From Kitasatospora sp. MAP12-44 (lineage in GTDB: Bacteria; Actinomycetota; Actinomycetes; Streptomycetales; Streptomycetaceae): a stretch of 64,000 nucleotides of DNA. Shown in pieces: positions 17,189 through 25,204 of the stretch (its first letter is position 1; every line of letters begins with the position of its first letter). The notes beneath the pieces are model-generated. The model was not told where the DNA came from. It saw only the letters and a program-made list of their open reading frames with translations, and did not search any database. A program made the translations under genes and the position numbers. The DNA lies in NCBI RefSeq assembly GCF_029892095.1, contig NZ_JARZAE010000001.1:1-64000 (forward strand), written 5' to 3'.

Positions 17189-17217
17189 TTGACGATCGAT
17201 AATGAAAGTTCTAAGAC
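17189..17217 (+). promoter_or_regulatory. Putative sigma-70-type promoter
   Basis: TTGACG (17189-17194) and TAAGAC (17212-17217) are separated by 17 bases in an AT-richer stretch, about 105 bases upstream of the GTG of the epimerase remnant. It is a reasonable match by eye only. Confidence 0.4.
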
Positions 17218-17321
17218 CTTATGCATCGAGTATGGTGACGCGAGATGCCATCGGAGCTCAATGCCCACAACTCGGCATCCCCAGTCGGGCACATTTGCAT
17301 CGGATGAGCGTGAGGTGTCGA

Positions 17322-17885
17322 GTGAAGGTCATCATCGCCGGCGGCGGTGGATTTATTGGCAGCGTGATCGCGTCGATCTGTGGCAGCCACGGGCTTGATC
17401 CGGTAATTCTGGACACCCTCAGCGAGAGTCAGTTCGGGCTCTTTTCGGACTACCCGTACTACGAGGGTGAGATCACCGACGCCCTTCTGGTCGACCGTAT
17501 CTTCAGAGAGCATCCTGACATTTTCGCGCTCTTCGACTGCTCGGAGCTCGCCGGGTACGCGGGCTCCGCGGATCGGCCGGTCACCCAGCGGCCCGGTGGG
17601 TTCGTCGGGGGAATCCAGTTCATCGGGTACGTCGTGCACAACGGCAACGCCCAGTTGCTCTCCGGCCCGATCTACCAGATCGCCACCGAGTTCGCCGTCA
17701 GTGATCAGCCCCCTGCCAGCCGTGCCGCGCCACGTCCCCGGAAGCCGAGGACCTGTCTGGAGGTGACGCGCGCGGAGGCGGCCGGCGGGAGCTCTCGCTG
17801 TGCTGGTTCGGAGTCGGCCACGACCGCCCACAACCACGCTCAGCAGTACAGATCCACTGGTTGGTGCACGCCCTCCAGCGGGTGA
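17322..17885 (+). pseudogene. Decayed NAD-dependent sugar epimerase (GalE-like)
   Basis: From GTG 17322, behind GAGGTG, the product begins with a perfect Rossmann start (VKVIIAGGGGFIGSVIASIC) and continues like UDP-sugar 4-epimerases (PVILDTLSESQFGLFSDYPY, EITDALLVDRIFREHPDIFA). From about residue 75 it still aligns in length but the expected residues are gone: the catalytic Ser motif reads LLSGPIYQ. At about 17705 the homology stops before the YxxxK active site, and an Arg/Ser-rich tail follows. The enzyme would lack its active site, so it is probably a pseudogene, although its promoter and ribosome site look intact. Confidence 0.6.
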
Positions 17886-17913
17886 CAGGGCGCGGTCGTG
17901 GCGATCTCGACGC

Positions 17914-18543
17914 TCAGCTGGTGCTCTTGCGCTGCGGGGGGTGGGTGCGAGGGGGGAGGGACCGTCGCGGGCCTGCCCCTGGCCGGCGGATCGTGGCCGC
18001 GAGGCAGTGGGACGTGCGGGTCTGGCGAAGGCCCGTGAGCAGGCTGACGAGTCGTCTGGGCGGGGTGAGCGTGCCATTGGTCGCGGGCCAGTGCTCCCAG
18101 GTGACCGGCTGGAGGACGTCCCCCGCAGACCCGGGGTCGTACGTGGGAGCAGGGTCGGGGTCGGGCACCTCGAGGCCTTGGCCTGGCAGCAGCAGACGTA
18201 CTTCCGAGGGCATGGCCTTGCAGGTCGGGAAGGATCCCAGGGGGATCAGCCAGTAGCAGCGGTCAAAGCGGCTGTCGGCGAGGACCGGTCCGATCTCCTC
18301 CGGCTCGGGGGCCCGCAGGAGCTCTTCCAGCACGCGAGCGCCGGTGCTGTGCGACATGGCGATGGCATCCCAGCGGACTCCGCAGGGCACCGTGACGAGG
18401 TGCTTCGGGTCGGTGGCCCATCGGATGACGGCTCCGTCGCGTCGCTGGCGGCCGAGAGTGCCGGCCAGCCACAGTCCGGGGTGCATGGACGCCGCCTGCT
18501 CGGGCGTCATGGGGCGGCGGCGTCCAGTGGTGGGCAGTGGCAT
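17914..18543 (-). CDS. Hypothetical protein of a replication neighbourhood
   Basis: A 209-residue protein. ATG 18543 is chosen over longer options because GGAG lies five bases before it. The middle (VRWDAIAMSHSTGARVLEEL, then VLADSRFDRCYWLIPLG) faintly recalls a segment found in actinomycete prim-pol proteins, but the catalytic motifs of that family are absent. Pro/Arg-rich sequence ends the protein. It lies downstream of the dnaB gene on the same strand, about 250 bases away. Function is not assignable. Confidence 0.5.
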   Translation of the reverse strand: MPLPTTGRRRPMTPEQAASMHPGLWLAGTLGRQRRDGAVIRWATDPKHLVTVPCGVRWDAIAMSHSTGARVLEELLRAPEPEEIGPVLADSRFDRCYWLIPLGSFPTCKAMPSEVRLLLPGQGLEVPDPDPAPTYDPGSAGDVLQPVTWEHWPATNGTLTPPRRLVSLLTGLRQTRTSHCLAATIRRPGAGPRRSLPPRTHPPQRKSTS

Positions 18544-18795
18544 GTGACTCCGTTCTCCGCTGGGAACTGCAGGTCGGGTGGAGATGCTGTCGGGTACCGG
18601 GCCCGTCAGGGCCGAAGCCCCGCACCATGCCGGGCCGCGGCGATCACGCCATCGTTCGGCGGGATCCTTGAGCGGCCCGACTTGGACGTACATCTCGCCT
18701 GTAGAGCAACCTTCGGGGAATATGCCAAGCAGGTATGCCAGATACCATGAAAGCCCCCCAGATGGGCTAATCGGGATGCCGTATTCCCACCAGGG

Positions 18796-20251
18796 TCAGT
18801 CCCGGGTCATGTCGGCGAAGCGACTGTAATGACCCTGGAAGGAGACGGTGATCGTCGCTGTCGGCCCGTTGCGGTGCTTGGCGACGATGAGGTCGGCCTC
18901 CCCGGCGCGAGGGGAGTTCTTGTCGTAGATGTCCTCGCGGTGGAGCAGGATGACGATGTCGGCGTCCTGCTCCAGCGAGCCGCTCTCCCGCAGGTCGGAG
19001 ATCACCGGCTTCTTGTCGGTGCGCTGCTCGGGGCCGCGGTTGAGCTGGGACAGTCCCACCACGGGGACGTCCAGTTGCTTGGCGAGCAGCTTGAGGTCGC
19101 GGGAGATGCCGGAGACCTCAAGCTGGCGCGACTCGGGGTTGTGTCCCACGGACTTCATGAGCTGGATGTAGTCGATGACGACCAGGCCGATGTCGTGCTG
19201 GCGCTTCATGCACCTCGCCTTCGCGGCGATGTCGACGACGCTCAGGTGATCGCTGTCGTCGATGAACAGCGGGGCACTCTCGTAGGCGGGGTAGTGGCGC
19301 GCGAAGCGGGACCAGTCGTCAGCACTCATCTCGCCGGACTTGAGGTGGTGGTGGGGGATGCGAGCGTGTGCGGACATGATCCGCTCCTCGATCTCCTCGC
19401 GGCTCATCTCCAGGGAGAACAGCACCGAGGGGATCTTGTTGTTGATCGAGCAGGCGCGGGTGAAGTCGACGGCCAGCGTCGACTTTCCCACCGCGGGGCG
19501 GGGCGGCAATGATGATGAACTGCCCACCGCGCAGGCCCTTCGTCAGGAAGTCCACGTCCGCGAAGCCGGTGGAGATGCCCTGGAGCCCGCCCTTCGCGTC
19601 CTTGCGGGCCTGGATACGGTCCGCGAGCGGCTCCGCCGTGGCGCGCAGCGGGCGGATCTCATCCATCGCGCGGTGGCCGACCACGTTGAAGAGCTGGGCC
19701 TGGGCCGCGTCGACCGCGTCGGCGGCGTTTCCCTCGCCGGCGAATCCCATGCCGGCGATTCGCACACCGGTCTCGCCCAGCCGCCGGAAGACGGCCCGCT
19801 CGGAGACGATGGCGGCGTAGTAGCTGGCGCTGCCACACGACATCGCGTTGTCAACGCAGCGGTGGAGGTACACAGCGCCTCCGACCCGGGCAAGGTCACC
19901 GCATCGGGCCAGCTCGGCCGCCACGGTGATCGGATCGGCAGGCTCGTCCTTCACGTAGAGGTCCAGGATCGCGCGGTGGATGGTGGTGTGTGCGGGGCGG
20001 TAGTAGTCCCCCGGGTTGAGGACCTCGATGATGTCGCTGATGACGTCTCGGGACAGCAACATCGCGCCGAGCGTGGCCATCTCGGCGAGGAGGTCGTGCG
20101 GCGGCACCCGCTCCAGGGCGCCCAGTTCGGCGAGAGGCTCCTGCCGGCCCCGCTCGCCACGGCCGGTGTCCCCGTACGGGCTTTCGGGCACCCCCGGGGC
20201 AGCCAGGTCGCCGTCGGTGATGTCCCTCTGCTGCTGCTGCGGGATAGTCAT
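18796..20251 (-). pseudogene. dnaB: DnaB-type replicative helicase with a frameshift in Walker A
   Basis: Start ATG 20251, with AGGAG eight bases upstream. The N-terminal DnaB domain is intact (PPHDLLAEMATLGAMLLSRD, RPAHTTIHRAILDLYVKDEP). The RecA-like domain is split: frame 1 reaches GLRGGQFIIIAAPPRGGK, and the correct continuation RPAVGKSTLAVDFTRACSIN lies in the next frame. One extra G in the G-run at 19500-19503 explains the break. Frame 2 then carries VLFSLEMSREEIEERI, IGLVVIDYIQLM and a normal C-terminus. Without the extra base the protein would be 484 residues. It could be a sequencing error in a homopolymer or a real knock-out. Confidence 0.85.
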
Positions 20252-20328
20252 GATCAGAGCTCCTAGTGTGAGGGTCCTGCGCGGCGACGCGATGCGTCGT
20301 GGGGGCTTTGCGGCACCGGGTGCGCGCG

Positions 20329-21510
20329 TCAGCGCGCGGTGCGCGCCCGCCCCGGGTGGCATCGCGGACACAGCTCGACGAGGTCGCTGTCCAGGTCCGC
20401 GCTCACCACCGTGCGCATCATCAGGCTGAGTGGCTGTTCGCCGTGGTTGCAGATGCCGCACCAGTCCGGCAGCCGGTCCGAGCCCGGGGGACGGGCGGGG
20501 GCGGGCTGGTCGGTGCCGGTGTCGGCGCCCCCGTCGGCGAAGACGGCCTCGCGCAGCTCGAGGTTGCGCACGCGGTGCTGCAGGAGCGCGCGGTGGGCGC
20601 GCGGGGCGCTCTTGCCTTCCTCGTTGCGGATCAGCCACGAGCGCAGGGACAGGTCCAGTTGCCAACCGGAGTCCTGGGCGCTGGCCAGCAGTTCCGGGGC
20701 GAACTTGGCCGCGTCGAGTTTTCCGAAGGCCCACCTCCCGGGCAGGCGCCGCAGGAAGTCCGTCGCCGCCTGGATTCGCTGCGGATCCGGCGCGCGGTCG
20801 ACGGTTGGCGTCGATGCTGACGTCGTGTCACATCCATGTCGAAACTGCGGTGGCACGGACGCGTGGCCTTGTGCGTGATGACTGCGGAAGGGGGAGGTAG
20901 TTCCTCCTCCCCCTGGGGGGTGTGGGGGGTGGGGGAGCGACGTGTTGGAAACCGCACCATCGGCCTGGCCTGCACAGATATCGGTCTCCGACGTGTCGCA
21001 GACCGCGTCATCGCTCTGCGACACGTCGGAAACCGCAGCATCGGCCTGAAGTGCACAGACGTTGGATTCCACCATGTCGGGGACCGTCTCGCGGTCCCCA
21101 GGTGTCGAAATCCGACCGGACGGCCTGACCTGCGCCGCAGCCGCCACCCCGAGCGCGACGTAGTGCGGGTTGTTGGCAGGGTTGCGGTAGACCCGGAAGA
21201 CCCAGGCCGGGCGATCGGTGGTCTCGTCATAGCCGTCCCGCTCGTGGCTGACGTGGCCGGCCTGCTTCAGGCGCCCCAGGACGCCGCGCAGCCGGCTGGC
21301 GCCCATCTTCCAGCCGCTGCGCCTGAACTCCTCGGCGAGCGTGAGAATCCCCGACGGCTGGTCCGGGTCCCGCAGCAGCAGCCGGATCAGCACGCCGTAG
21401 TCCTCCGGTTGGAGGTCCGGCGAGTGCGCGAGCGCGAAGGGGATGACCACCTCCTCCGGGCTCTCCCACGCCCTTTGGACGGTGGACTGGCTGAACTCCG
21501 CGTCCGACAT
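20329..21510 (-). CDS. Winged-helix, zinc-binding protein, probably for plasmid replication
   Basis: Starting at ATG 21510 (MSDAEFSQSTVQRAW) this is 393 residues. The N-terminal part is a winged helix (PEDYGVLIRLLLRDPDQPSG, then FRRSGWKMGASRLRGVLGRL). The middle has three copies of a ten-residue motif (QADAAVSDVS, QSDDAVCDTS, QADGAVSNTS) and a Pro/Gly-rich linker. A C-terminal CxxC...CxxC pair (WCGIC, LCPRC) probably binds zinc. It ends 77 bases before the dnaB start on the same strand, so it probably serves the same replication process, perhaps as initiator or helicase loader. The frame allows a GTG start nine bases earlier (21519). Specific family not recognised. Confidence 0.6.
   Translation of the reverse strand: MSDAEFSQSTVQRAWESPEEVVIPFALAHSPDLQPEDYGVLIRLLLRDPDQPSGILTLAEEFRRSGWKMGASRLRGVLGRLKQAGHVSHERDGYDETTDRPAWVFRVYRNPANNPHYVALGVAAAAQVRPSGRISTPGDRETVPDMVESNVCALQADAAVSDVSQSDDAVCDTSETDICAGQADGAVSNTSLPHPPHPPGGGGTTSPFRSHHAQGHASVPPQFRHGCDTTSASTPTVDRAPDPQRIQAATDFLRRLPGRWAFGKLDAAKFAPELLASAQDSGWQLDLSLRSWLIRNEEGKSAPRAHRALLQHRVRNLELREAVFADGGADTGTDQPAPARPPGSDRLPDWCGICNHGEQPLSLMMRTVVSADLDSDLVELCPRCHPGRARTAR
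20939..21048. repeat. Three direct repeats inside the winged-helix gene
   Basis: A unit of about 30 bases (pattern CGAC, GTG, ACCGC, CATCG, CTG) starts at 20939, 20989 and 21019. The first and third copies extend to about 50 bases with CATCGGCCTG and TGCACAGA. They encode the repeated ten-residue motif. Iteron-like origins can lie within rep genes, so this could be a replication origin as well as a protein repeat. Confidence 0.55.
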
Positions 21511-21698
21511 CTCCTTCACGCGCTCACCGCCCCGCCGAGGCGGCACCGACCGCCAGCGGCCCGGTGGTGTCGAGAGCGGCGCAGGGCTCGATGGACGTGA
21601 GGCCGTGAGTCGACGGGGTTCTCCTGTCAGTGAGGGGCGCCGCGGGGATCAGCGGCGAGCGCGAGGTCCGCTCGACGCGTCGGAGTCTCCCCGCCAGG

Positions 21699-23087
21699 TC
21701 ACGACGTCTCATGCCGCCTGGGGCGTGCCGTCAGGTGCCGTGCGCGCTTGTCGCAACCGGCGCCCCTGTCGGCCGGCGATGGGCACGGGCCCGCCGTCGA
21801 ACCGGGGGAGCAATGCTGGTGACCGCCGGCCTCGGGCACGGTGAGGAGGAGCGCCGTGTCGCCCTGCTGCGTGTCGTGCCCGCACAGGGCCGCGGCCTCG
21901 GCCAGCGCCTCCCTGGAGCGTGGGCGGGGACTTTTGCCGCCGGGACAGCGCCGGCGGGCGGTTCGGGTCGGGCGGGCCGTGCGGTCCATGGTGGCGACCA
22001 GGCACGGGCCGGCCACCGTCAGCGCGGCCCCGCGCGGCGCCAGAGTATGGCGGGCGATGACCGCGCCGCCGGCGGTGGTGGTGATCGACAGGTGCGGCTC
22101 GTCGAGCCGCTGGCGGACCTCGACCACTGCCCCGGCGAGGTCCTGCGGAACCGCGTAGAAGTTGCCGCGGAAGCTGACCAGCCCTTGGGAGTCAACGGTG
22201 CGCCGGGTGCAGACCCGGGCGGGGAAGGGCCGCGCGGGCAGGGCCAGCAGGGGCCTGGGGGCATGGGCAGGCAGGGTGCGGTCCTGGCCCCGTTGGGCGA
22301 GCTGGTCGAGACTGGCCTGTGCGGCCTGCACGCCCATGGCGCTGGGCATGGTGCGCCACCAGCGTTGGGTGAGGGAGCGGTGAGCCTGCTCCCGGTTGTC
22401 CAGGTCGCCCTTCGCGCGGATGGCGATCGTGGTGCCGTAGTACCGCGCCACGTCGGTGAAGGCGGCGGTCAGCCTGCCGGATCGCGCGGAGCACACGGGC
22501 GGCACGCGGCCGAACACCCAGCGACGGCCGGTGCCGCCCAGACATCGCATCGCTTGGTCCATCGCCTCGACGAAGTGAGGCAGTTCGCGGCTCTCGGCCA
22601 GCGTGCCGCGCCAGCGGCCCGACAGGGTGAGCGAGGTCAGCAGCACGTGGGCGCGGCTGCCGCAGTGCCAGTGGGCCGGAGGGGCGGGCAGTTCGAGCCA
22701 GTCGAAGCGCACGTCCTCGGTGACCTGGTGCTCGCCGGCCGCGCCGTACCCGTAGTCGTCCTGGCAGAGCCGGCAGCGCGGACGGGTCAGGTGCTCGCGC
22801 ATGGCACGGGTGAAGGTCGAGTAGCCCCCGGTGTACCCCAGCGCCGCGACCTCGGCCTGAAGCACGGTCGCCTGCAGGTGCGGGTCGTCGTTGAGCCGCT
22901 GCTGGCAATACGCCGCGTACCGCAGGAACTCGTTGTCACCGCTCGCCCGGGTGCCCGCAATCCGCTGACCGGTGAGGTAGGACCTCACCGTCTTGCGGTC
23001 ACGGCCCAGGCGCCGGCCGATCGCCGAGACGGACCAGCCCTGTCTGCGCAGGTCACACGCCTCTTCGTATTCCTCCGTGCTGAGCAT
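21699..23087 (-). CDS. IS21-like (IstA-type) transposase without an IstB partner
   Basis: From ATG 23087 (MLSTEEYEEACDLRRQGWSV) this is 462 residues. An N-terminal helix-turn-helix (WSVSAIGRRLGRDRKTVRSY) is followed by an integrase-fold region (VRFDWLELPAPPAHWHCGS, DVARYYGTTIAIRAKGD) and a Mu-type C-terminal beta barrel (LVSFRGNFYAVPQDLAGAVV). The catalytic Glu motif usual in relatives, KGVVEKAN, is replaced by KGDLDNREQAH, so activity is doubtful. No istB lies downstream. The C-terminal tail is Arg/Pro-rich and may be altered. It is probably an old, partly decayed insertion. Confidence 0.72.
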   Translation of the reverse strand: MLSTEEYEEACDLRRQGWSVSAIGRRLGRDRKTVRSYLTGQRIAGTRASGDNEFLRYAAYCQQRLNDDPHLQATVLQAEVAALGYTGGYSTFTRAMREHLTRPRCRLCQDDYGYGAAGEHQVTEDVRFDWLELPAPPAHWHCGSRAHVLLTSLTLSGRWRGTLAESRELPHFVEAMDQAMRCLGGTGRRWVFGRVPPVCSARSGRLTAAFTDVARYYGTTIAIRAKGDLDNREQAHRSLTQRWWRTMPSAMGVQAAQASLDQLAQRGQDRTLPAHAPRPLLALPARPFPARVCTRRTVDSQGLVSFRGNFYAVPQDLAGAVVEVRQRLDEPHLSITTTAGGAVIARHTLAPRGAALTVAGPCLVATMDRTARPTRTARRRCPGGKSPRPRSREALAEAAALCGHDTQQGDTALLLTVPEAGGHQHCSPGSTAGPCPSPADRGAGCDKRARHLTARPRRHETS

Positions 23088-23412
23088 CCAAACCCCTAAC
23101 AGCCGAACTTCATCCGCATGAAAGGTCTCGAATTCGTGAAGACCCCCCAGCACAATGGGGAAACGTAGCATGAAGCAGGACAGATCACTCTGAAGAAAGG
23201 TTTACTCTCGACCATATGTACTGGGTAATTTGAGAGAGCATCACTGACGCGGGATCCGTCGATGTCAGGGAACCACGACGGGCATTCTCGCAGGGGGGGA
23301 GGATCACGATCCGAGAGATCGCCTGGGGAACCTCCGGAGCACAAAGAAATTGAATATCGAACGACGCCCGGATGCCGCACATGCCCGACGTTGAACTCCT
23401 CGTTGATGGGGC
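23088..23412. other. Low-GC intergenic stretch
   Basis: About 325 bases with markedly lower GC than the surroundings and no coherent reading frame. They probably contain the end of the IS element and the promoter of the small gene at 23413. No inverted repeat end could be fixed by eye. Confidence 0.45.
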
Positions 23413-23667
23413 ATGAGTTCAGTACCCGCAGACGACCTGGCCGCCTGGTCGCGAGAACCGATCTGCAGCTTCGGAAAGTGGCTGTTCGTCCCTGACAGAC
23501 GGAATGCCGCAGGCGATGTGCGGACCGGCTATCTCACCTGCAACGGCGAGCGGGTGGTCCTGGCTCACTGCTCGCGCCTCCTGGCCGACCTCCTGCGGAC
23601 GATCCGTCAACTTGAGCAGGACTTTGCCGCACAGTGCGGCGTCGACACGATGCCGGCACGGGCATGA
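23413..23667 (+). CDS. Small hypothetical protein
   Basis: An 84-residue protein from ATG 23413 (MSSVPADDLAAWSREPICSF). It is soluble with a compact pattern (GKWLFVPDRRNAAGDVRTGY, RLLADLLRTIRQLEQDFAAQ) ending in a helix. A weak GATGGGG lies just upstream of the start. Overlapping frames on both strands are Arg-rich shadows. No family recognised. It may be co-transcribed with the membrane protein gene 67 bases downstream. Confidence 0.5.
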   Translation: MSSVPADDLAAWSREPICSFGKWLFVPDRRNAAGDVRTGYLTCNGERVVLAHCSRLLADLLRTIRQLEQDFAAQCGVDTMPARA

Positions 23668-23734
23668 CCTCGCGGGTACAGGACCGGACATCCATACCCG
23701 CGTGCCGCGGGGCGACGAGCATGCGGAGCTGGCC

Positions 23735-24511
23735 ATGTACGACCCGATAGGCGACCTCTTCTCCAACGGCGCCACCGTCTACAGCAGACGCGAGCACTAC
23801 CCCCCGGTCCCGGCGCGTGAACACCCCGACTGGTACGACGCGGACACCGCCGCGGTGGGCACATGGCCCACCAATCCGACCGTCGAGACCATGGGCTCCT
23901 GGACGCCCGAGGCCCTCTTCGAGGAAGTCTTCGTCGAGCAGGCTCGGCCCTTCGGCGATGGACCAGCGGGTGCCTGCATCGACGTTCCGGCGGTTTCCCG
24001 CCACCGACGGCGTCCAGGCCGCGTGGCCCGCCCGTGGAACCAGATCGTCGCCAGCGCGGTCGGGGGGCTGAGCGCCGTCACGGTTGCCGCGGTCTGCCTG
24101 CTCGGCTGGATCTTCTCCTACGATCCGCTGCACGACCTCGCGTGCGGCCGGGTACCGCAGGGGCTGGCAGCCCTGTGGCCGCTCATCATCTACGGCCCGT
24201 GGTTCGTCAGTTGCCTCTCGGCCATCCGCGCGGCCATCGACGGGCGCCCACTGCGGCACTCCTGGATCGTGATGATCGTCTTCTCCAGCGGCGCGGCCGC
24301 CCTGTGCATCGCCAACGCCTCCCACACCGCCCTCAGCATGCTGGTCGCGGGCCTGCCCCCCATCACGGCCATGGTCTCCCTGCACCAGCTCGTGCGACAG
24401 CTCGATCGCGGTGACCAGGGTGAGCACCCGATCCGACCCCGGCTTCGCGGTGCGCCGACGGCCCAAGTGAGGACCCACGTCCGCCGCCGCGGGCGTGGCA
24501 GTGGCAGGTGA
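23735..24511 (+). CDS. Four-TM membrane protein, DUF2637/SpdB2-like plasmid spread protein
   Basis: A 258-residue protein; ATG 23735 has GGAG six bases upstream (a GTG at 23702 is the alternative). An acidic soluble N-terminal part of about 85 residues precedes four hydrophobic segments: IVASAVGGLSAVTVAAVCLL, LAALWPLIIYGPWFVSCLSA, IVMIVFSSGAAALCIANASH and ALSMLVAGLPPITAMVSLHQ, with a basic tail. The layout resembles DUF2637 and Spd proteins, which take part in intramycelial spread of Streptomyces plasmids. No TraB/FtsK-type transfer ATPase is visible in the window, so the assignment is tentative. Confidence 0.6.
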   Translation: MYDPIGDLFSNGATVYSRREHYPPVPAREHPDWYDADTAAVGTWPTNPTVETMGSWTPEALFEEVFVEQARPFGDGPAGACIDVPAVSRHRRRPGRVARPWNQIVASAVGGLSAVTVAAVCLLGWIFSYDPLHDLACGRVPQGLAALWPLIIYGPWFVSCLSAIRAAIDGRPLRHSWIVMIVFSSGAAALCIANASHTALSMLVAGLPPITAMVSLHQLVRQLDRGDQGEHPIRPRLRGAPTAQVRTHVRRRGRGSGR

Positions 24512-24570
24512 CAGAGCCGGCGCCCGGTCGGCCCCGGTTCGGGCCCACCGGGCGCCGGCGCGTGCGGCCA

Positions 24571-25098
24571 CTACACCAGCGGTGGAGCGTCGCCCCGTGG
24601 ACCGGGACCTTCCTGGGCAGCGGACGAGGCCGGATGCCGCCGCTGCGGCGGGACCACGGACTCCGCCCCGCCCATGGCCGGCAGTACCAACCGGCAGGAG
24701 ACGGTCTTGCTGCCATCCGCATGCGCCTCGCAGTGCCACGCACCGGCGATCTGTTCGATCAGCATCAACCCCCGCCCGTTCTCCTGGTCACTGGGCGCGA
24801 TGGCGGCGCGGGGCACCCCGAGCGAGTGGCCCCGGGCGGCCAGGGACAGCGACGTCTCACTGCGGGCGACCGCGAGCCTGATCGGGAACTCGTCCAAGGC
24901 GTGCTGGATGGCGTTGGTCGCCAGTTCGCTGGCCAGGAGTTCGGCGTCGTCGCGAAGGTGCTCCAGCCGCCAGTCTCTCAGGGCCGCTGTGACCATGCGC
25001 CGTACCGGGCCCACCCACTCCGGCCGGGGTGGGAAGACCAGGACGCGCTGCTTCTCGCCGCCGTGCTCAGCCGCGCGGTGCGGCTCTGAATGGGTCAT
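24571..25098 (-). CDS. Anti-sigma-type serine kinase/ATP-binding protein (HATPase_c)
   Basis: ATG 25098 (MTHSEPHRAAEHGGEKQRVL), with AGGTGA upstream, gives 175 residues. The fold is that of RsbW/SpoIIAB-like ATPases: N-box ELLASELATNAIQHALDEFP, then G1 box DQENGRGLMLIEQIAGAWHC. Streptomyces has dozens of such proteins, mostly regulators of sigma-factor antagonists, and few have known targets. A Pro/Arg-rich tail of about 30 residues follows the domain. It lies just downstream of the polyketide synthase on the same strand but about 107 bases apart, so shared transcription is possible. Confidence 0.78.
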   Translation of the reverse strand: MTHSEPHRAAEHGGEKQRVLVFPPRPEWVGPVRRMVTAALRDWRLEHLRDDAELLASELATNAIQHALDEFPIRLAVARSETSLSLAARGHSLGVPRAAIAPSDQENGRGLMLIEQIAGAWHCEAHADGSKTVSCRLVLPAMGGAESVVPPQRRHPASSAAQEGPGPRGDAPPLV

Positions 25099-25204
25099 CG
25101 GCGTCACCTGGATCTGCGCGGAAGGCGTCGGCGGCGGGTCAACCGGGGAGTCCGGACGGGTGGAGGGGACGGTGGAGGCCTGAGAGGTGTTGATGTTCCG
25201 CGCC

